Source: Muribaculaceae bacterium (GTDB lineage Bacteria; Bacteroidota; Bacteroidia; Bacteroidales; Muribaculaceae). Taken from it: a stretch of 64,000 bases of DNA. Position numbers and translations under genes: made by a program. The notes below the pieces were generated by a model that was not told the origin of the DNA, made no database searches, and was given only the letters and a program-made list of their open reading frames with translations. Shown here one piece after another: positions 26,301-35,831 of the stretch. The stretch is from the NCBI GenBank assembly GCA_017409345.1, contig JAFQSX010000005.1, forward strand, positions 55,100-119,099. Direction: 5' to 3'. Position 1 is the stretch's first letter; every line of letters begins with the position of its first letter.

Positions 26301-27986
26301 GCTGATTTGGGAGTTTCTACCAATGCTTCAGGACAGATAAAAGCAAATGCTGCATTAATGGTTGATGGTGTAAAAACGATGTCAATATCAGGCAATCTAA
26401 ATGATAGTACCAGCCTGTCTCCATTGATGCTTGATTTCTCAATGATTCATTTCCCATTGAAAGTTCTCAATCCAATGCTCCCCAATAATATCGCAACATT
26501 AAGTGGAACTCTTAATGGCGCAATGAAAATTTCGGGCGAGAGTGATGCTCCGATTATAAATGGAAAAATTGACTTTGATTCAACTGCAGTATTGGTGGGA
26601 ATGACTGCCACACCATTGAAATTTTCAGAGATTGAAATCCTTGTCGTTGATAATGTTGTGAAATTTAACGATTTTGCTATTACCGGTGTAAATAATAACC
26701 CATTGAAAGTGAATGGAAATGTTGATTTGACAGATATGTCAACGCCTAAAATTGATTTGACATTAAAGGCTCGTAATATGCAGATTGTGGGTAGTAATAA
26801 GTCACGACGAGCCGATGTTTATGGCAAAGGTTTTATTGATTTTGATGCCGATGTGTATGGTAACATGTCAAATCTAAATGTAGATGCAACGATTGATCTA
26901 TTGTCGGGATCAAATGTTACATATATAATGCCGGCATCATCATCGGCGATTACTTCCTATAGCACAGAAGATCTTGTTAGTTTTGTGAAATTTTCAGACA
27001 CCACTTCGGTAATGACTGAAGAACAAGTCGTGGCTGCAATGAAGATGAATCTAGATGTGGCGTTGATAGTATCGGAAGGTACTACAATCAATGTGGATTT
27101 ATCAGCTGATGGGAAAAATAAAGTGCAACTGCAAGGAAGTGGAACACTCAACTATTCCCTTGATAAAATGGAAGATAGTCATATAACCGGACGTTATACG
27201 ATTAATAAAGGATTCGTGCGGTATACACCACCATTGATGTCGGAAAAACTGTTTAATTTTGTTGATGGTAGTTATGTGGCATTTAATGGTGACATGCTAA
27301 ACCCGGTATTGAGTTTGTCGGCAATAGATAAATTAAAAGCCAATGTAACCAGAGAGGGACAAGATTCACGATTAGTTGACTTTGAAGTTAAACTTTCGGT
27401 AACGAATAGTTTAAATAATATGAATGTGGCATTTGATTTATCATCTCCCGATGATTTGACAATTGCCAACGAATTATCTTCAATGAGTGCCGAACAAAGA
27501 GCCAATCAGGCAATGAATATGTTACTGTATAATGTTTATACCGGATCCGGCTCAAAAGGCAATTCAAATCTATCGGGAAATCCATTATATTCATTTGTGG
27601 AGTCAAAGTTGAATACTTGGGCAGCAAATAATATAGGCTTTGTAGATGTGTCGTTTGGAATTGATCAATACGATAAAACGATTGATGGGAATAAATCAAA
27701 GACCACAAGTTATAGTTACAAAGTGTCAAAAACATTGTTTAATGAAAGATTTAAAATCGTAGTGGGTGGAAACTATTCAACCGATGCCGATGCCGACGAG
27801 AATTTCTCTCAAAATCTGATTAACGATATTTCGTTTGAATATATGCTCAATCGTAGTGGAACAATGTATGTTAAACTATTCCGTCAGATAGGCTTTGAAA
27901 GTATTCTGGAAGGGGAAGTGACACAAACAGGTGTGGGTTTTGTTTATAAACGAAAGATTAGATCACTTCGAGATTTGTTTAGATAA
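23304..27986 (+). CDS. tamB: TamB-like translocation and assembly module protein
   Basis: 1560 residues starting at TTG (23304; another TTG two codons on is possible; no ATG fits). An N-terminal membrane anchor (about 12-35) is followed by a very long repetitive beta-strand region typical of AsmA/TamB bridge proteins, and the C-terminal DUF490/TamB domain (about 1330-1560) ending in MNRSGTMYVKLFRQIGF and VGFVYKRKIRSL. It spans the periplasm and works in outer-membrane protein insertion and phospholipid transport. The tamL gene follows after 2 bases, so they form one unit. Confidence 0.92.
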   Translation: MILKRVVIKIFKVLSWTIVALLLLLFGMIQVVYTDWFQDKLRTEFVSRVNASGELKFTLDELSIDFPLNVSLAGLSVVEPQNDTLIAAKKVMADVGVLPLLRGVVAVDDAILSDAHYRMGNADSVMFMKIVASSLSITDAEVSLISNTIDLHQSEIQGGRIDLLLKNDTTSTPADSSQSTPWTINAKDVLLNDFTYHMAIESSIDSLSTHFIDAMISNVAVNLGAQTLTVELLKGEGLDAAFIASDAPASPQKEDEQPSKPWTIMIDSIDFIQSKALYAMPNVNPLPGMDFNYLSFDSLELKVASFYNKASEISIPIRGLTARERSGIELMAKGEFAMDNDAMYLRQFDVKTKNSHLKADGKLGMSSHIQQSQMLLIGNGDVGMADIAMMFPAYKPMMQGVPMHDKLQIDVNIAGSLNDLAINKLHADLGGRVTADAKGHIAYITDFNRVRGTMSVSGEIVDADFVNAIISDDANDDIVLPVMTLSGDVDLSPGLIAGNIDAHTGDGDMALNAKWNSRSEGYDVDLALDEFPIDAFLPRMGIENVSGRLKANGRLLNPFNRNMVVDAEADITHVVYHGVTYNDISTHAKMKNHNAEIALSSDNKGADFDIMACCKFDKSSLQWDVNADIRKFDLYAFKLMEQQASLEALFNSNGVLDVEKRELRGVLQIDDVDWRSDSLNLAVKDINTKLMASDSVINVALRNNDMYAFMSTPDKIDSLPIKVGNLTEILSQQINARKVDVVQIQQAMPRFNLIMKAGPKNLLSQYLSTMDQSFNRLSLKMSNDSLINLSAQVNEYKMGTTRIDTINLSANQYDKILMYNASIGNSPGTLDDFARVTLDGYLADDLVSAHLQQQNIAGEEGYNIGALAQVGDSIVRFELFPEEPMLAYKLWEINDENYIEYNIFTHHVDADVEMQNATSAIKIYTEHDETHEGHQEDVIVNVRDLKLAEIIAFNPYAPSIKGDLSADMRINWGGGRLNGSGIVSLDEFVVGKERVGSFVADLGVSTNASGQIKANAALMVDGVKTMSISGNLNDSTSLSPLMLDFSMIHFPLKVLNPMLPNNIATLSGTLNGAMKISGESDAPIINGKIDFDSTAVLVGMTATPLKFSEIEILVVDNVVKFNDFAITGVNNNPLKVNGNVDLTDMSTPKIDLTLKARNMQIVGSNKSRRADVYGKGFIDFDADVYGNMSNLNVDATIDLLSGSNVTYIMPASSSAITSYSTEDLVSFVKFSDTTSVMTEEQVVAAMKMNLDVALIVSEGTTINVDLSADGKNKVQLQGSGTLNYSLDKMEDSHITGRYTINKGFVRYTPPLMSEKLFNFVDGSYVAFNGDMLNPVLSLSAIDKLKANVTREGQDSRLVDFEVKLSVTNSLNNMNVAFDLSSPDDLTIANELSSMSAEQRANQAMNMLLYNVYTGSGSKGNSNLSGNPLYSFVESKLNTWAANNIGFVDVSFGIDQYDKTIDGNKSKTTSYSYKVSKTLFNERFKIVVGGNYSTDADADENFSQNLINDISFEYMLNRSGTMYVKLFRQIGFESILEGEVTQTGVGFVYKRKIRSLRDLFR

Positions 27987-27988
27987 AG

Positions 27989-30286
27989 ATGGCGAGGCAA
28001 ATAAAAATATCTATATATCGAACAATTATTGTAGTGTCGTTGGCAATAATTGTTGGAGCGTGCTCAACAACAAAGCGATTGAGTGCCGATGATCCTCTTT
28101 ATACAGGTGTAAAACGGATTACAATTGAGGCTGCCGAAAATGAGAAGTTGCCATCAGAGGTGAAATCTCAAGTAAAAGAGGCAGTAAACGTAGCGCCTAA
28201 TAATAGTTTAATATCTCCAACAATACGCCATCCGTTCCCGATTGGTTTGTGGGTATTTAATAATTGGGATAGCGAGGCAACCGGAGTAAAGGGGTGGCTT
28301 TATGAAAAATTAGTTGAGCAACCGGTGTTGCTATCCGATGTGCGTCCCGAATTAAGGGTGAAAATGATTGATGAAATATTGGAAAATAATGGATATTTCA
28401 GTTCGGATGTGAAATATGAATTGATTCAAGGAAAAAATCCTAAAAAGGTGAGAGTGGCTTATGATGTGAAAACCGGTCCGGCTTATCTAATTGATTCAAT
28501 TGAGTTATTGCCCGATACCAATCATTTAAATCATATTATTGACTCAATAACCATAAAGTCAAAAATGCTTGTTAAAGGGTCGCGTTATTGCACAGATTCG
28601 CTTGTGGAATTACGTACCGTAATAGCCAATCAGGTTAGAAATCGAGGATATTATTTCTTTCGTCCCGATTATATTAAGTATTTAGCCGATAGTACGATAA
28701 CCCCAAGACATATTGCCTTGAGACTGGTGTATGCCGATGATATTCCTGCCGACGCACTTAAACGATATGTTACGGGGCGAGTGTTGGTAAATGTACATCG
28801 TAATGAGGGTGGAGGTACGCCTGATACAATTATGACTCGACGGGCAACGATTGTGCAGATGCAACCATCAAAATTTAGACATCAAATAATTCCTGAATGT
28901 GTAACATTTAGAGAGGGGCGAACATTCTCCGTGCGAGACATGAATCGTACGCAAACCTATCTATCACGATTGGGTATATTTAAAGATATAAGTATAAATG
29001 TAAGTCCCGACTCTCTCAATTCGGGAAATAGGCTGGATGTAGTGATTGATTGTACTCAAGATTCTCCACTTGAGGCAAGTATTGAGGTAAATGCGACATC
29101 AAAGTCAAATAGTTATTTGGGCCCGGGATTGTCTATCGGTGTGACAAATAAGAATTTATTTGGGGGAGGAGAGCAATTTAATATAAGCTTAATTGGAGCG
29201 TATGAGTGGCAGACCGGACGAAATCGTAACTCAATTTTCAATTCCTATGAATTTGGTATTAATACATCTCTTTCGTTTCCACGTTTGCTTGCGCCACGGT
29301 TTATACCACGAAGTCGTCGTGCATTAAACTGGACCCGATTATCTCTTGATGCAGAAATACTCAATCGTCCCCATTATTTCAAAATGGCTCAATTTGATGC
29401 TGCAATGAGTTATGATTGGCAAGCAACAAGATATTCAACAAATACTCTTACTATTGGAAAGGTAACTTATACAAAATTGATTAATACAACAGTTGAGTTT
29501 GATTCAATTATGAATGAGAATTTGGCCGTTGCTCAAAGTTTTAGAGATCAATTTGTGCCTCAAATTGCATATACCTATACCTATGATCGCAAAATAGATA
29601 GAAATAATGCGATAAATTGGCAATTTACTGTGCAAGAAGCCGGAAATCTATGTTGGGCTATATGGGAATTAGCCGGCAGTAAAGGAGAAAAACAACTATT
29701 TAATACACCATTTTCTCAGTTTATCAAAGGTACGACTCAATTAGTGTTTAATTGTCGTCTTGGGGGAAATCATTGGTTCTATACAAGAGCGGTAGTGGGC
29801 GCAGCACATGCCTATGGCAACTCTTCGCAAGTGCCTTATAGCGAGCAGTTCTATGTGGGTGGGGCAAACTCGGTGAGAGCATTTGCTGTGCGTAGTATTG
29901 GCCCGGGTTCCTATCGAGTGCCGGGGGCTTCGGCCAATAATTATTTTGACCAAACCGGTACATTTAAGTTTGAAGCGAATGCTGAATATCGTTTCCCAAT
30001 ATACGGGATGTTTAAAGGTGCATTTTTTGTTGATGCAGGAAATGTATGGTTGCTTGAAGAGGATCCACAACGCCCCGGAGGGACGCTTAAAGGGTCGCGA
30101 TTTTTACGAGATCTTGCACTTGGCACAGGATTAGGATTGCGTTTAGATATTGAAATGCTGGTAGTGCGTGCCGACTTGGGGATAGGGCTTCATGCTCCAT
30201 ACGATACAGGTAAACGAGGATACTTTAATATGCGATCATTTAAAGATTCTTTGGCTTTTCACTTGGCAATAGGATATCCTTTTTAG
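27989..30286 (+). CDS. tamL: TamL: lipoprotein form of the Omp85 protein TamA
   Basis: 765 residues. The signal peptide ends in a lipobox IVGACSTTKR (Cys about 25), which is the feature separating Bacteroidota TamL from proteobacterial TamA. POTRA-like domains span about 85-390 (VRVAYDVKTGPAYLIDSIEL; GRTFSVRDMNRTQTYLSRLGIF), and a C-terminal 16-strand Omp85 barrel about 390-765 contains GGANSVRAFAVRSIGPGSY, the VRGF/Y-type lid-lock motif. It ends in AFHLAIGYPF with the usual terminal Phe. It partners TamB, encoded 2 bases upstream. Confidence 0.92.
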   Translation: MARQIKISIYRTIIVVSLAIIVGACSTTKRLSADDPLYTGVKRITIEAAENEKLPSEVKSQVKEAVNVAPNNSLISPTIRHPFPIGLWVFNNWDSEATGVKGWLYEKLVEQPVLLSDVRPELRVKMIDEILENNGYFSSDVKYELIQGKNPKKVRVAYDVKTGPAYLIDSIELLPDTNHLNHIIDSITIKSKMLVKGSRYCTDSLVELRTVIANQVRNRGYYFFRPDYIKYLADSTITPRHIALRLVYADDIPADALKRYVTGRVLVNVHRNEGGGTPDTIMTRRATIVQMQPSKFRHQIIPECVTFREGRTFSVRDMNRTQTYLSRLGIFKDISINVSPDSLNSGNRLDVVIDCTQDSPLEASIEVNATSKSNSYLGPGLSIGVTNKNLFGGGEQFNISLIGAYEWQTGRNRNSIFNSYEFGINTSLSFPRLLAPRFIPRSRRALNWTRLSLDAEILNRPHYFKMAQFDAAMSYDWQATRYSTNTLTIGKVTYTKLINTTVEFDSIMNENLAVAQSFRDQFVPQIAYTYTYDRKIDRNNAINWQFTVQEAGNLCWAIWELAGSKGEKQLFNTPFSQFIKGTTQLVFNCRLGGNHWFYTRAVVGAAHAYGNSSQVPYSEQFYVGGANSVRAFAVRSIGPGSYRVPGASANNYFDQTGTFKFEANAEYRFPIYGMFKGAFFVDAGNVWLLEEDPQRPGGTLKGSRFLRDLALGTGLGLRLDIEMLVVRADLGIGLHAPYDTGKRGYFNMRSFKDSLAFHLAIGYPF

Positions 30287-30359
30287 TTTGATTGTATTAA
30301 AAAAACTAATTTTAGTGGTTAAAATGAGATTAAAGAGTGCGTAATCCCTTACGATTTAC

Positions 30360-30367
30360 TATCTTTG
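30360..30367 (+). promoter_or_regulatory. -7 element before lptD
   Basis: TATCTTTG is a perfect match to TAnnTTTG, 28 bases before the TTG start of lptD. No TTTG is at the expected -33 spacing. Confidence 0.5.
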
Positions 30368-30395
30368 CACTTTGGAAATAAAGTGAATAAATCAT

Positions 30396-33119
30396 TTGAG
30401 ACGCTCTCAATTCTATATATTAATATTTTTGATGTTATTTGCATTCAATGTTGGCGCGCAAGTTCATGTAAATGAGGTTGGTAGTGCCGATGTTGATTCA
30501 ATAACTATTATTGATACTATAGATGTTGATTCAATTATAAAAAAGAATCCTTCAGTCACAAAAGATACAACTCAACAATCACGTATTCGCCGAGTTAAAG
30601 TTGATTTGGATAATCAAGTCGTGTTTTCATCACAAGATTCGATTGTGATGACAGGTGATAATCGGGTATATATGTATGGTAAAGGGGCTGTTACGTATGG
30701 AAAACTGAAACTTGATGCCGACCAAATTGATATGGATATGAAAAACAGTTTGGTCTATGCTGTTGGTCGTAAAGATTCGTTAGGGGAATGGGTGGGCAAG
30801 CCTGTGTTTGATGAAGGAGGTGCCACTTATGAGACCGAAACGATGAAATATAATTTCAAAACAAAGAGGGGTTATATCACAAATGTAATTACTGAACAAG
30901 GCGAAGGGTATCTCACCGGTGGAGAAACAAAGAAAATGGAGGATGATACCTATTACTTGAAAAATGGTCGTTACACTACATGTGATCAACATGATTGCCC
31001 TCACTTTTATTTCCAATTAACAAAAGCAAAGGTGCGTCCTAATAAAGATATTGTTACAGGACCGGCTTATATGGTCTTATCGGGATTGCCTTTGCCATTG
31101 GCTGTCCCATTTGGCTATTTCCCATTTTCAAAGAAGTATTCATCGGGTATAATTGTGCCTACTTTTGGAGACGATTATCAGCGTGGTTTCTATCTGAGCG
31201 ATGGGGGATATTATTTTGCAATTAATGATAATATTGATTTGGCTTTGACAGGCGAAATCTACACCAAAGGCTCATGGGGGGTAAAGGCACGTTCCAATTA
31301 TGTGAAGCGTTATAAGTTCTCAGGTAATTTTGATATCAGTTACTTGAAATCGATATACGGAGATAAGGGGATGCCTGACTATTCAAAACAAACCAACTTC
31401 CAAATCCTATGGAGTCATACTCAAGATGCCAAGGCTAATCCTAATCTAAATTTCTCGGCAAGTGTAAACTTCACAACAAGTGGTTATTCGCGTAATGACT
31501 TGAATAGTTATTATAGCAGTGCTTTTACCGAAAATACCAAGAGTAGTTCGGTCAACTTAACATATCGCTTCCCCCAATCAAAATGGTCATTGTCAACGAC
31601 ATTAAATGTGTCGCAACGCACACAAGACTCTACATTGAGCGTGTCGTTCCCTAACTTTACATTGACAATGTCGCAAATATATCCATTTAAGCGAAAGAAG
31701 GCTGTGGGAGATGAGAAATGGTATGAGAAAATACGCATGTCATATTCGGGTCAATTCCAAAATTCATTGACAGCAAAACAAGATGAATTTTTCAAGAAGA
31801 ATATTATAAAAGATTGGCGAAATGGAATGAAACATTCAATCCCTATTTCTGCTACATTCAACTTGTTTAAATACATAAACTTTACTCCACAAATCTCATT
31901 TACCGACCGTATGTACACCAATAAGGTGCGTCGTCAATGGGATCCAAATGCCGCTGCCGAAGTGTGTGACACAACATATAATTTCTATAACGTGTGGGAC
32001 TTCTCTGCATCGATGTCTCTTGATACAAAAATATATGGTTTCTATCAACCGTTGCCATTCCTTGGTAATAAAGTGAAGATGATACGCCATGTGTTAACGC
32101 CTACAATTTCATTCTCGGCCTCACCCGATTTCTCTTCAAGTTTCTTTGGGTATTATGGTACATATCAATATGTTGATGTTAACGGTAAGGAACAGACTCG
32201 TAAATATTCTCTTTTCCCAAATAGTATGTTTGGTGTGCCGGGTCAAGGTAAAACCGGTGCGGTAACAGTGTCATTGGCAAATAATGTAGAGATGAAAGTG
32301 CGTGATGATAATGATAGTATAGGGGAGAAAAAGATTTCTCTTATTGAGAACTTCACTGTCTCACAAAGTTATAACTTTGCTGCCGACTCGTTGAATTGGA
32401 GTAACATCAATACATCGTTAAATCTTCGATTAATAAAGAATTTTAATCTCAACCTATCGGCAGTGTGGGATGTCTATACATATCAACTAAATGAATATGG
32501 AAATCCGGTGAGAGTGAATATCCCTCGTTGGGAAGTTGGGAAAGGATTAGGACGATTATCAAGTACCGGAACTTCGTTCTCATATACATTTAACAACGAT
32601 ACATTTAAACGAAAGAAAAAAGAAGGATCATCTCCTGCTGAGGACGAAAATAATACATCGACCGATGCCGATGCCTCTGCAACTGAGAATGAAAGTCGTT
32701 CTCCATTCTCAAAGAAAAAAGGAGAGGTAGCAACTGATGCCGATGGTTATATGAAGTGGACTGTGCCTTGGAACTTGACCGTTAACTATTCGGTAAGTTA
32801 CGGATATGGAGCATTTGACAAAGAAAAACTTGAATATAAAGGGAAGATTACTCAAAATTTAAGTTTTTCGGGGAATATTAGGCCTACAAAGAATTGGAAC
32901 TTTGGATTCTCTGCAAGTTATAACTTTGATACAGGCAAAATCGCATATATGAATTGTAATATCTCGCGCGACCTTCACTGCTTCTCAATGCGTGCTAGTT
33001 TTGTGCCGGTAGGACCTTACAAATCTTATAACTTCCATATCGCAGTTAAATCATCAATGCTATCCGATCTCAAATATCAAAAACGCTCATCAATGTCAAA
33101 CGGCGTGAATTGGTATTAA
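30396..33119 (+). CDS. lptD: LPS assembly protein LptD-like outer-membrane protein
   Basis: 907 residues beginning at TTG (30396), followed by a signal peptide ending GAQ; the only nearby ATG lies inside the signal peptide. A jellyroll/OstA-type region (about 60-200) has DADQIDMDMKNSLVYAVGRKD and the segment TTCDQHDCPHFYF. A large C-terminal barrel with PFGYFPFSKKYSSGIIVPTFG follows, the Bacteroidota LptD hallmark. An Asp/Glu/Ser-rich insertion sits near 745-785. It inserts lipopolysaccharide in the outer leaflet. Downstream of tamL with its own -7 element. Confidence 0.9.
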   Translation: MRRSQFYILIFLMLFAFNVGAQVHVNEVGSADVDSITIIDTIDVDSIIKKNPSVTKDTTQQSRIRRVKVDLDNQVVFSSQDSIVMTGDNRVYMYGKGAVTYGKLKLDADQIDMDMKNSLVYAVGRKDSLGEWVGKPVFDEGGATYETETMKYNFKTKRGYITNVITEQGEGYLTGGETKKMEDDTYYLKNGRYTTCDQHDCPHFYFQLTKAKVRPNKDIVTGPAYMVLSGLPLPLAVPFGYFPFSKKYSSGIIVPTFGDDYQRGFYLSDGGYYFAINDNIDLALTGEIYTKGSWGVKARSNYVKRYKFSGNFDISYLKSIYGDKGMPDYSKQTNFQILWSHTQDAKANPNLNFSASVNFTTSGYSRNDLNSYYSSAFTENTKSSSVNLTYRFPQSKWSLSTTLNVSQRTQDSTLSVSFPNFTLTMSQIYPFKRKKAVGDEKWYEKIRMSYSGQFQNSLTAKQDEFFKKNIIKDWRNGMKHSIPISATFNLFKYINFTPQISFTDRMYTNKVRRQWDPNAAAEVCDTTYNFYNVWDFSASMSLDTKIYGFYQPLPFLGNKVKMIRHVLTPTISFSASPDFSSSFFGYYGTYQYVDVNGKEQTRKYSLFPNSMFGVPGQGKTGAVTVSLANNVEMKVRDDNDSIGEKKISLIENFTVSQSYNFAADSLNWSNINTSLNLRLIKNFNLNLSAVWDVYTYQLNEYGNPVRVNIPRWEVGKGLGRLSSTGTSFSYTFNNDTFKRKKKEGSSPAEDENNTSTDADASATENESRSPFSKKKGEVATDADGYMKWTVPWNLTVNYSVSYGYGAFDKEKLEYKGKITQNLSFSGNIRPTKNWNFGFSASYNFDTGKIAYMNCNISRDLHCFSMRASFVPVGPYKSYNFHIAVKSSMLSDLKYQKRSSMSNGVNWY

Positions 33120-33133
33120 TAAGTAAAAAGAAT

Positions 33134-34144
33134 ATGACAAAGCAAGAATCAACAATGTTGAAAGGTGTGGCGATCTTATTTATGATATTTGGTCACTTAT
33201 TCCTTTATCCTGAGTTGGCAAATGAAATGTATATCCCATTGTTTTGTTTGAATGGACTTTCTATTGAAAATATAATGACAAGAGCAACAGGTCCAGTCGC
33301 TTTCTATCTTTTATTGGGAGGATATGGTATGTATTATATATATAAGAATAGGGGGGTAAAGAATCAGTTGCCTCGAATTCGTAATTTATATATTAATTTT
33401 TGGATAGTATTATTACTATTTGTTTTAATTGGATATTTTATTCACCCTAATGCATATCCTGGTTCATTTGGATTATTTATAAATAATGCTACTGGATTCA
33501 ATACAACTTATAATGGAGAATGGTGGTTCTTGTTGCCATATTCATTGTTGGTGTTATCGTCATATTGGGTGTTTCAGATTGTGGATAAATATAATCCATT
33601 ATTGGTTGTACTATGTTGTTTGCTTGGTTTGTTTGCCACATCATTTGTCATAAGCCGTTTTGGCGCGGATTATTTGTATTCACATAAGTTAAGGTATAAT
33701 TTGTTTTTGTATTTTCATTTATTGTGGGAATTTGTTATCGGAGCAATGTTGTTGAAAATGGATTTCTTTGGCAAGTCGAAGACAAAAATACAGAAATACT
33801 TAACAAAAGATATATACATACTAATTGCACTTATTTTATTGATTGCAGTTCGATGCATATTTGATACAAGTGCAGTTCATATCTTCTACGTTGTTACATT
33901 TATTGCGTTATTCCTATCAATATCTCGATGGAGCTTTATAGACAAAAGCTTGTCATTTTTGGGGACATATTCGATGAATATGTGGTTTATTCATACTTGT
34001 ATTTGCTATTACCTGTTTAAAGATTTTATATATGGATTTAAATATCCAATAATTATTTACACGGTAGTTGTAGTATTGAGTTTAATATTTGCAATATTTG
34101 TTACAAAAATTGCAAATATTGTAATCCCTAAAGCTCGTAAATAA
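33134..34144 (+). CDS. Membrane acyltransferase family 3 (OafA/WecH-like)
   Basis: 336 residues from the ATG at 33134; a TTG at 33110 would overlap lptD. The active-site His is in IFGHLF near the N-terminus (LKGVAILFMIFGHLF), with about ten membrane helices. Family members O-acetylate LPS or exopolysaccharide sugars using acetyl-CoA. It lies 14 bases after lptD and is much more AT-rich than lptD, suggesting a surface-glycan modification gene that was acquired later. Target sugar unknown. Confidence 0.8.
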   Translation: MTKQESTMLKGVAILFMIFGHLFLYPELANEMYIPLFCLNGLSIENIMTRATGPVAFYLLLGGYGMYYIYKNRGVKNQLPRIRNLYINFWIVLLLFVLIGYFIHPNAYPGSFGLFINNATGFNTTYNGEWWFLLPYSLLVLSSYWVFQIVDKYNPLLVVLCCLLGLFATSFVISRFGADYLYSHKLRYNLFLYFHLLWEFVIGAMLLKMDFFGKSKTKIQKYLTKDIYILIALILLIAVRCIFDTSAVHIFYVVTFIALFLSISRWSFIDKSLSFLGTYSMNMWFIHTCICYYLFKDFIYGFKYPIIIYTVVVVLSLIFAIFVTKIANIVIPKARK

Positions 34145-34150
34145 TACGGA

Positions 34151-34690
34151 TTATTTAAACAGTTTATGTAATTCGTTGAAGCGGGAGAGACTTTCGGTGG
34201 AGTGACGGGCCATTGATGCTCTTATTTTGTCAAGAGGCTTTTCTTGCATTGTGCCACTTTTGGAGTAGAATTTATCGGCATAGCAGATGAGTTTTTCAAG
34301 CATTGTTTCAGGGAGGTAGTCTTTCCGGGGTAATGGCAGTTGTTGACGATCTATGTCATCTATTGTAAGCCCGGCACCGGTGTGCCTTTCGGCAACTCGT
34401 GCTATTGCTTCATCTACTCCTTCTTGGCGTAGCAAGTCGGCACCTAATATGCCGTGACAGATGTAATGTTCCGAGCCATGACACTCGATATCGGGAGCGT
34501 TGGTGAGGAATATGCCTATATCGTGGAGCATAGCGGCCGCTTCTACTATGTCAAGAGGAATGTCGAGGTTGCATCTACGAGCTGTCTCAAGAGCTTTATC
34601 TGCCACTTGGCGACTATGTAGAATAAAAATCCCGCGGCACTTAGTGCCGGCGGGATAATATTTATCAATAATAGCTTGATAATCCATCAT
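34151..34690 (-). CDS. HD-domain phosphohydrolase
   Basis: 179 residues. The metal-binding residues are visible in order: His in HSRQVADKALE, His-Asp in AAMLHDIGIF, His in ICHGILGADLL and His in AERHTGAGL, followed by DDIDRQQLPLPRKDYLPETMLEKLICYADKF. This matches small HDIG proteins related to the YqeK and phosphodiesterase groups. It ends 6 bases from the convergent acyltransferase. Substrate unknown. Confidence 0.85.
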   Translation of the reverse strand: MMDYQAIIDKYYPAGTKCRGIFILHSRQVADKALETARRCNLDIPLDIVEAAAMLHDIGIFLTNAPDIECHGSEHYICHGILGADLLRQEGVDEAIARVAERHTGAGLTIDDIDRQQLPLPRKDYLPETMLEKLICYADKFYSKSGTMQEKPLDKIRASMARHSTESLSRFNELHKLFK

Positions 34691-34695
34691 TTTTA

Positions 34696-34723
34696 ATTAT
34701 GCATTATGAACTATGCATTATGA
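34696..34723. repeat. Two copies of a 14-bp unit shared with the ilvD-ilvB gap
   Basis: ATTATGCATTATGA and ACTATGCATTATGA are tandem 14-bp units between the HD gene and ilvE. The same unit, in another phase, is present three times at 51453-51494. Confidence 0.6.
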
Positions 34724-34733
34724 ATTGAAAAGA

Positions 34734-35756
34734 TTACTCTACGATTGTGTTCCAACCATGAATATCCTCTTCTTCGCCGAGTTGAATGCCACGAAGTTTG
34801 TTGTAAAGAGCTGTTACCACAGGACCGGGTTCGCCGTTTTTTGAAACAATATATTTCTTGTTGAGGTCAAGGTCGTGAATTTCACCGATAGGCGATGCTA
34901 CTGCGGCAGTACCACAAGCAGCGGCTTCTTGAATTGAATCAAGTTCTTCAAGAGGTATTTGACGACATTCCACCTCAATGCCCATATCTTTAGCGATTTG
35001 TTGAAGGCTCATGTTGGTGATAGAGGGGAGAATTGATTCAGAAGCGGGAGTGATATATTTACCATCTTTAATCGCCAAGAAGTTGGCAGGACCACATTCG
35101 TCGATATATTTCTTTTCTTTAGGGTCAAGGTAAAGCACTGCTGAATATCCAAGTTCGTGAGCCTTTTCGCCGGCTTCAAGACTTGCAGCATAGTTCCCAC
35201 CCACTTTCCAACGGCCTGTGCCTTTAGGGGCCACACGGTCAAATTCGCGCATGATGCAGATGTTGGTATTTTTAAATCCACCTTTGAAGTATGGACCTAC
35301 GGGAGTAACAAGAACGAGGAATAGATATTCGCTTGAAGGTTTTACGCCTACTTGGGCAGAAATCCCTATTTCAAGTGGACGAATATAGAGTGATGCGCCG
35401 CTACCATAGGGAGGAACGAAACGCTCGTTAAGTTTAACAACACGTTTCACCATGTCGCAGAATAATTCAACAGGGATAGGTTGCATTTTAATACCTTCGG
35501 CCGAAGAGATGATGCGTTTGGCATTTTCTTCAAGACGGAAGATGCGCACTTTGCCATCTTTGCCACGGAATGCCTTCAACCCTTCAAAGATTTCTTGGCC
35601 ATAGTGGAGGCATGTAGATGCCATGTGTATGTTGATTGACTCAGAGGTTGATTCTTCGATTTCGCCCCATTTCCCATCTTTGTAGTAACAACGTACGTTG
35701 TAGTCGGTGGGGATATATCCAAATGATAGGTTGCCCCAATCTAATTCTTGTGCCAT
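34734..35756 (-). CDS. ilvE: Branched-chain amino acid aminotransferase
   Basis: 340 residues from the ATG at 35756; an upstream in-frame TTG at 35792 lies in the promoter. PLP fold type IV. The catalytic Lys lies in RWKVGGNYAASL, and the phosphate-binding loop and end of the domain show ECGPANFLAI and CGTAAVASPIG. It transfers amino groups between 2-oxoglutarate and Val, Leu or Ile. It lies outside the ilvD-ilvC operon some 11 kb away and has its own -7 element. Confidence 0.94.
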   Translation of the reverse strand: MAQELDWGNLSFGYIPTDYNVRCYYKDGKWGEIEESTSESINIHMASTCLHYGQEIFEGLKAFRGKDGKVRIFRLEENAKRIISSAEGIKMQPIPVELFCDMVKRVVKLNERFVPPYGSGASLYIRPLEIGISAQVGVKPSSEYLFLVLVTPVGPYFKGGFKNTNICIMREFDRVAPKGTGRWKVGGNYAASLEAGEKAHELGYSAVLYLDPKEKKYIDECGPANFLAIKDGKYITPASESILPSITNMSLQQIAKDMGIEVECRQIPLEELDSIQEAAACGTAAVASPIGEIHDLDLNKKYIVSKNGEPGPVVTALYNKLRGIQLGEEEDIHGWNTIVE

Positions 35757-35780
35757 AATGATTGTAAATTTATTCTTTTG

Positions 35781-35788
35781 CAAATTTA
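35781..35788 (-). promoter_or_regulatory. -7 element of ilvE
   Basis: TAAATTTG on the minus strand, a perfect TAnnTTTG, 25 bases before the ilvE ATG. It excludes the longer reading frame start. Confidence 0.5.
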
Positions 35789-35831
35789 GCAAATTATCAC
35801 GATATATAGCCGTTTTGTGGCAAAAAATACA

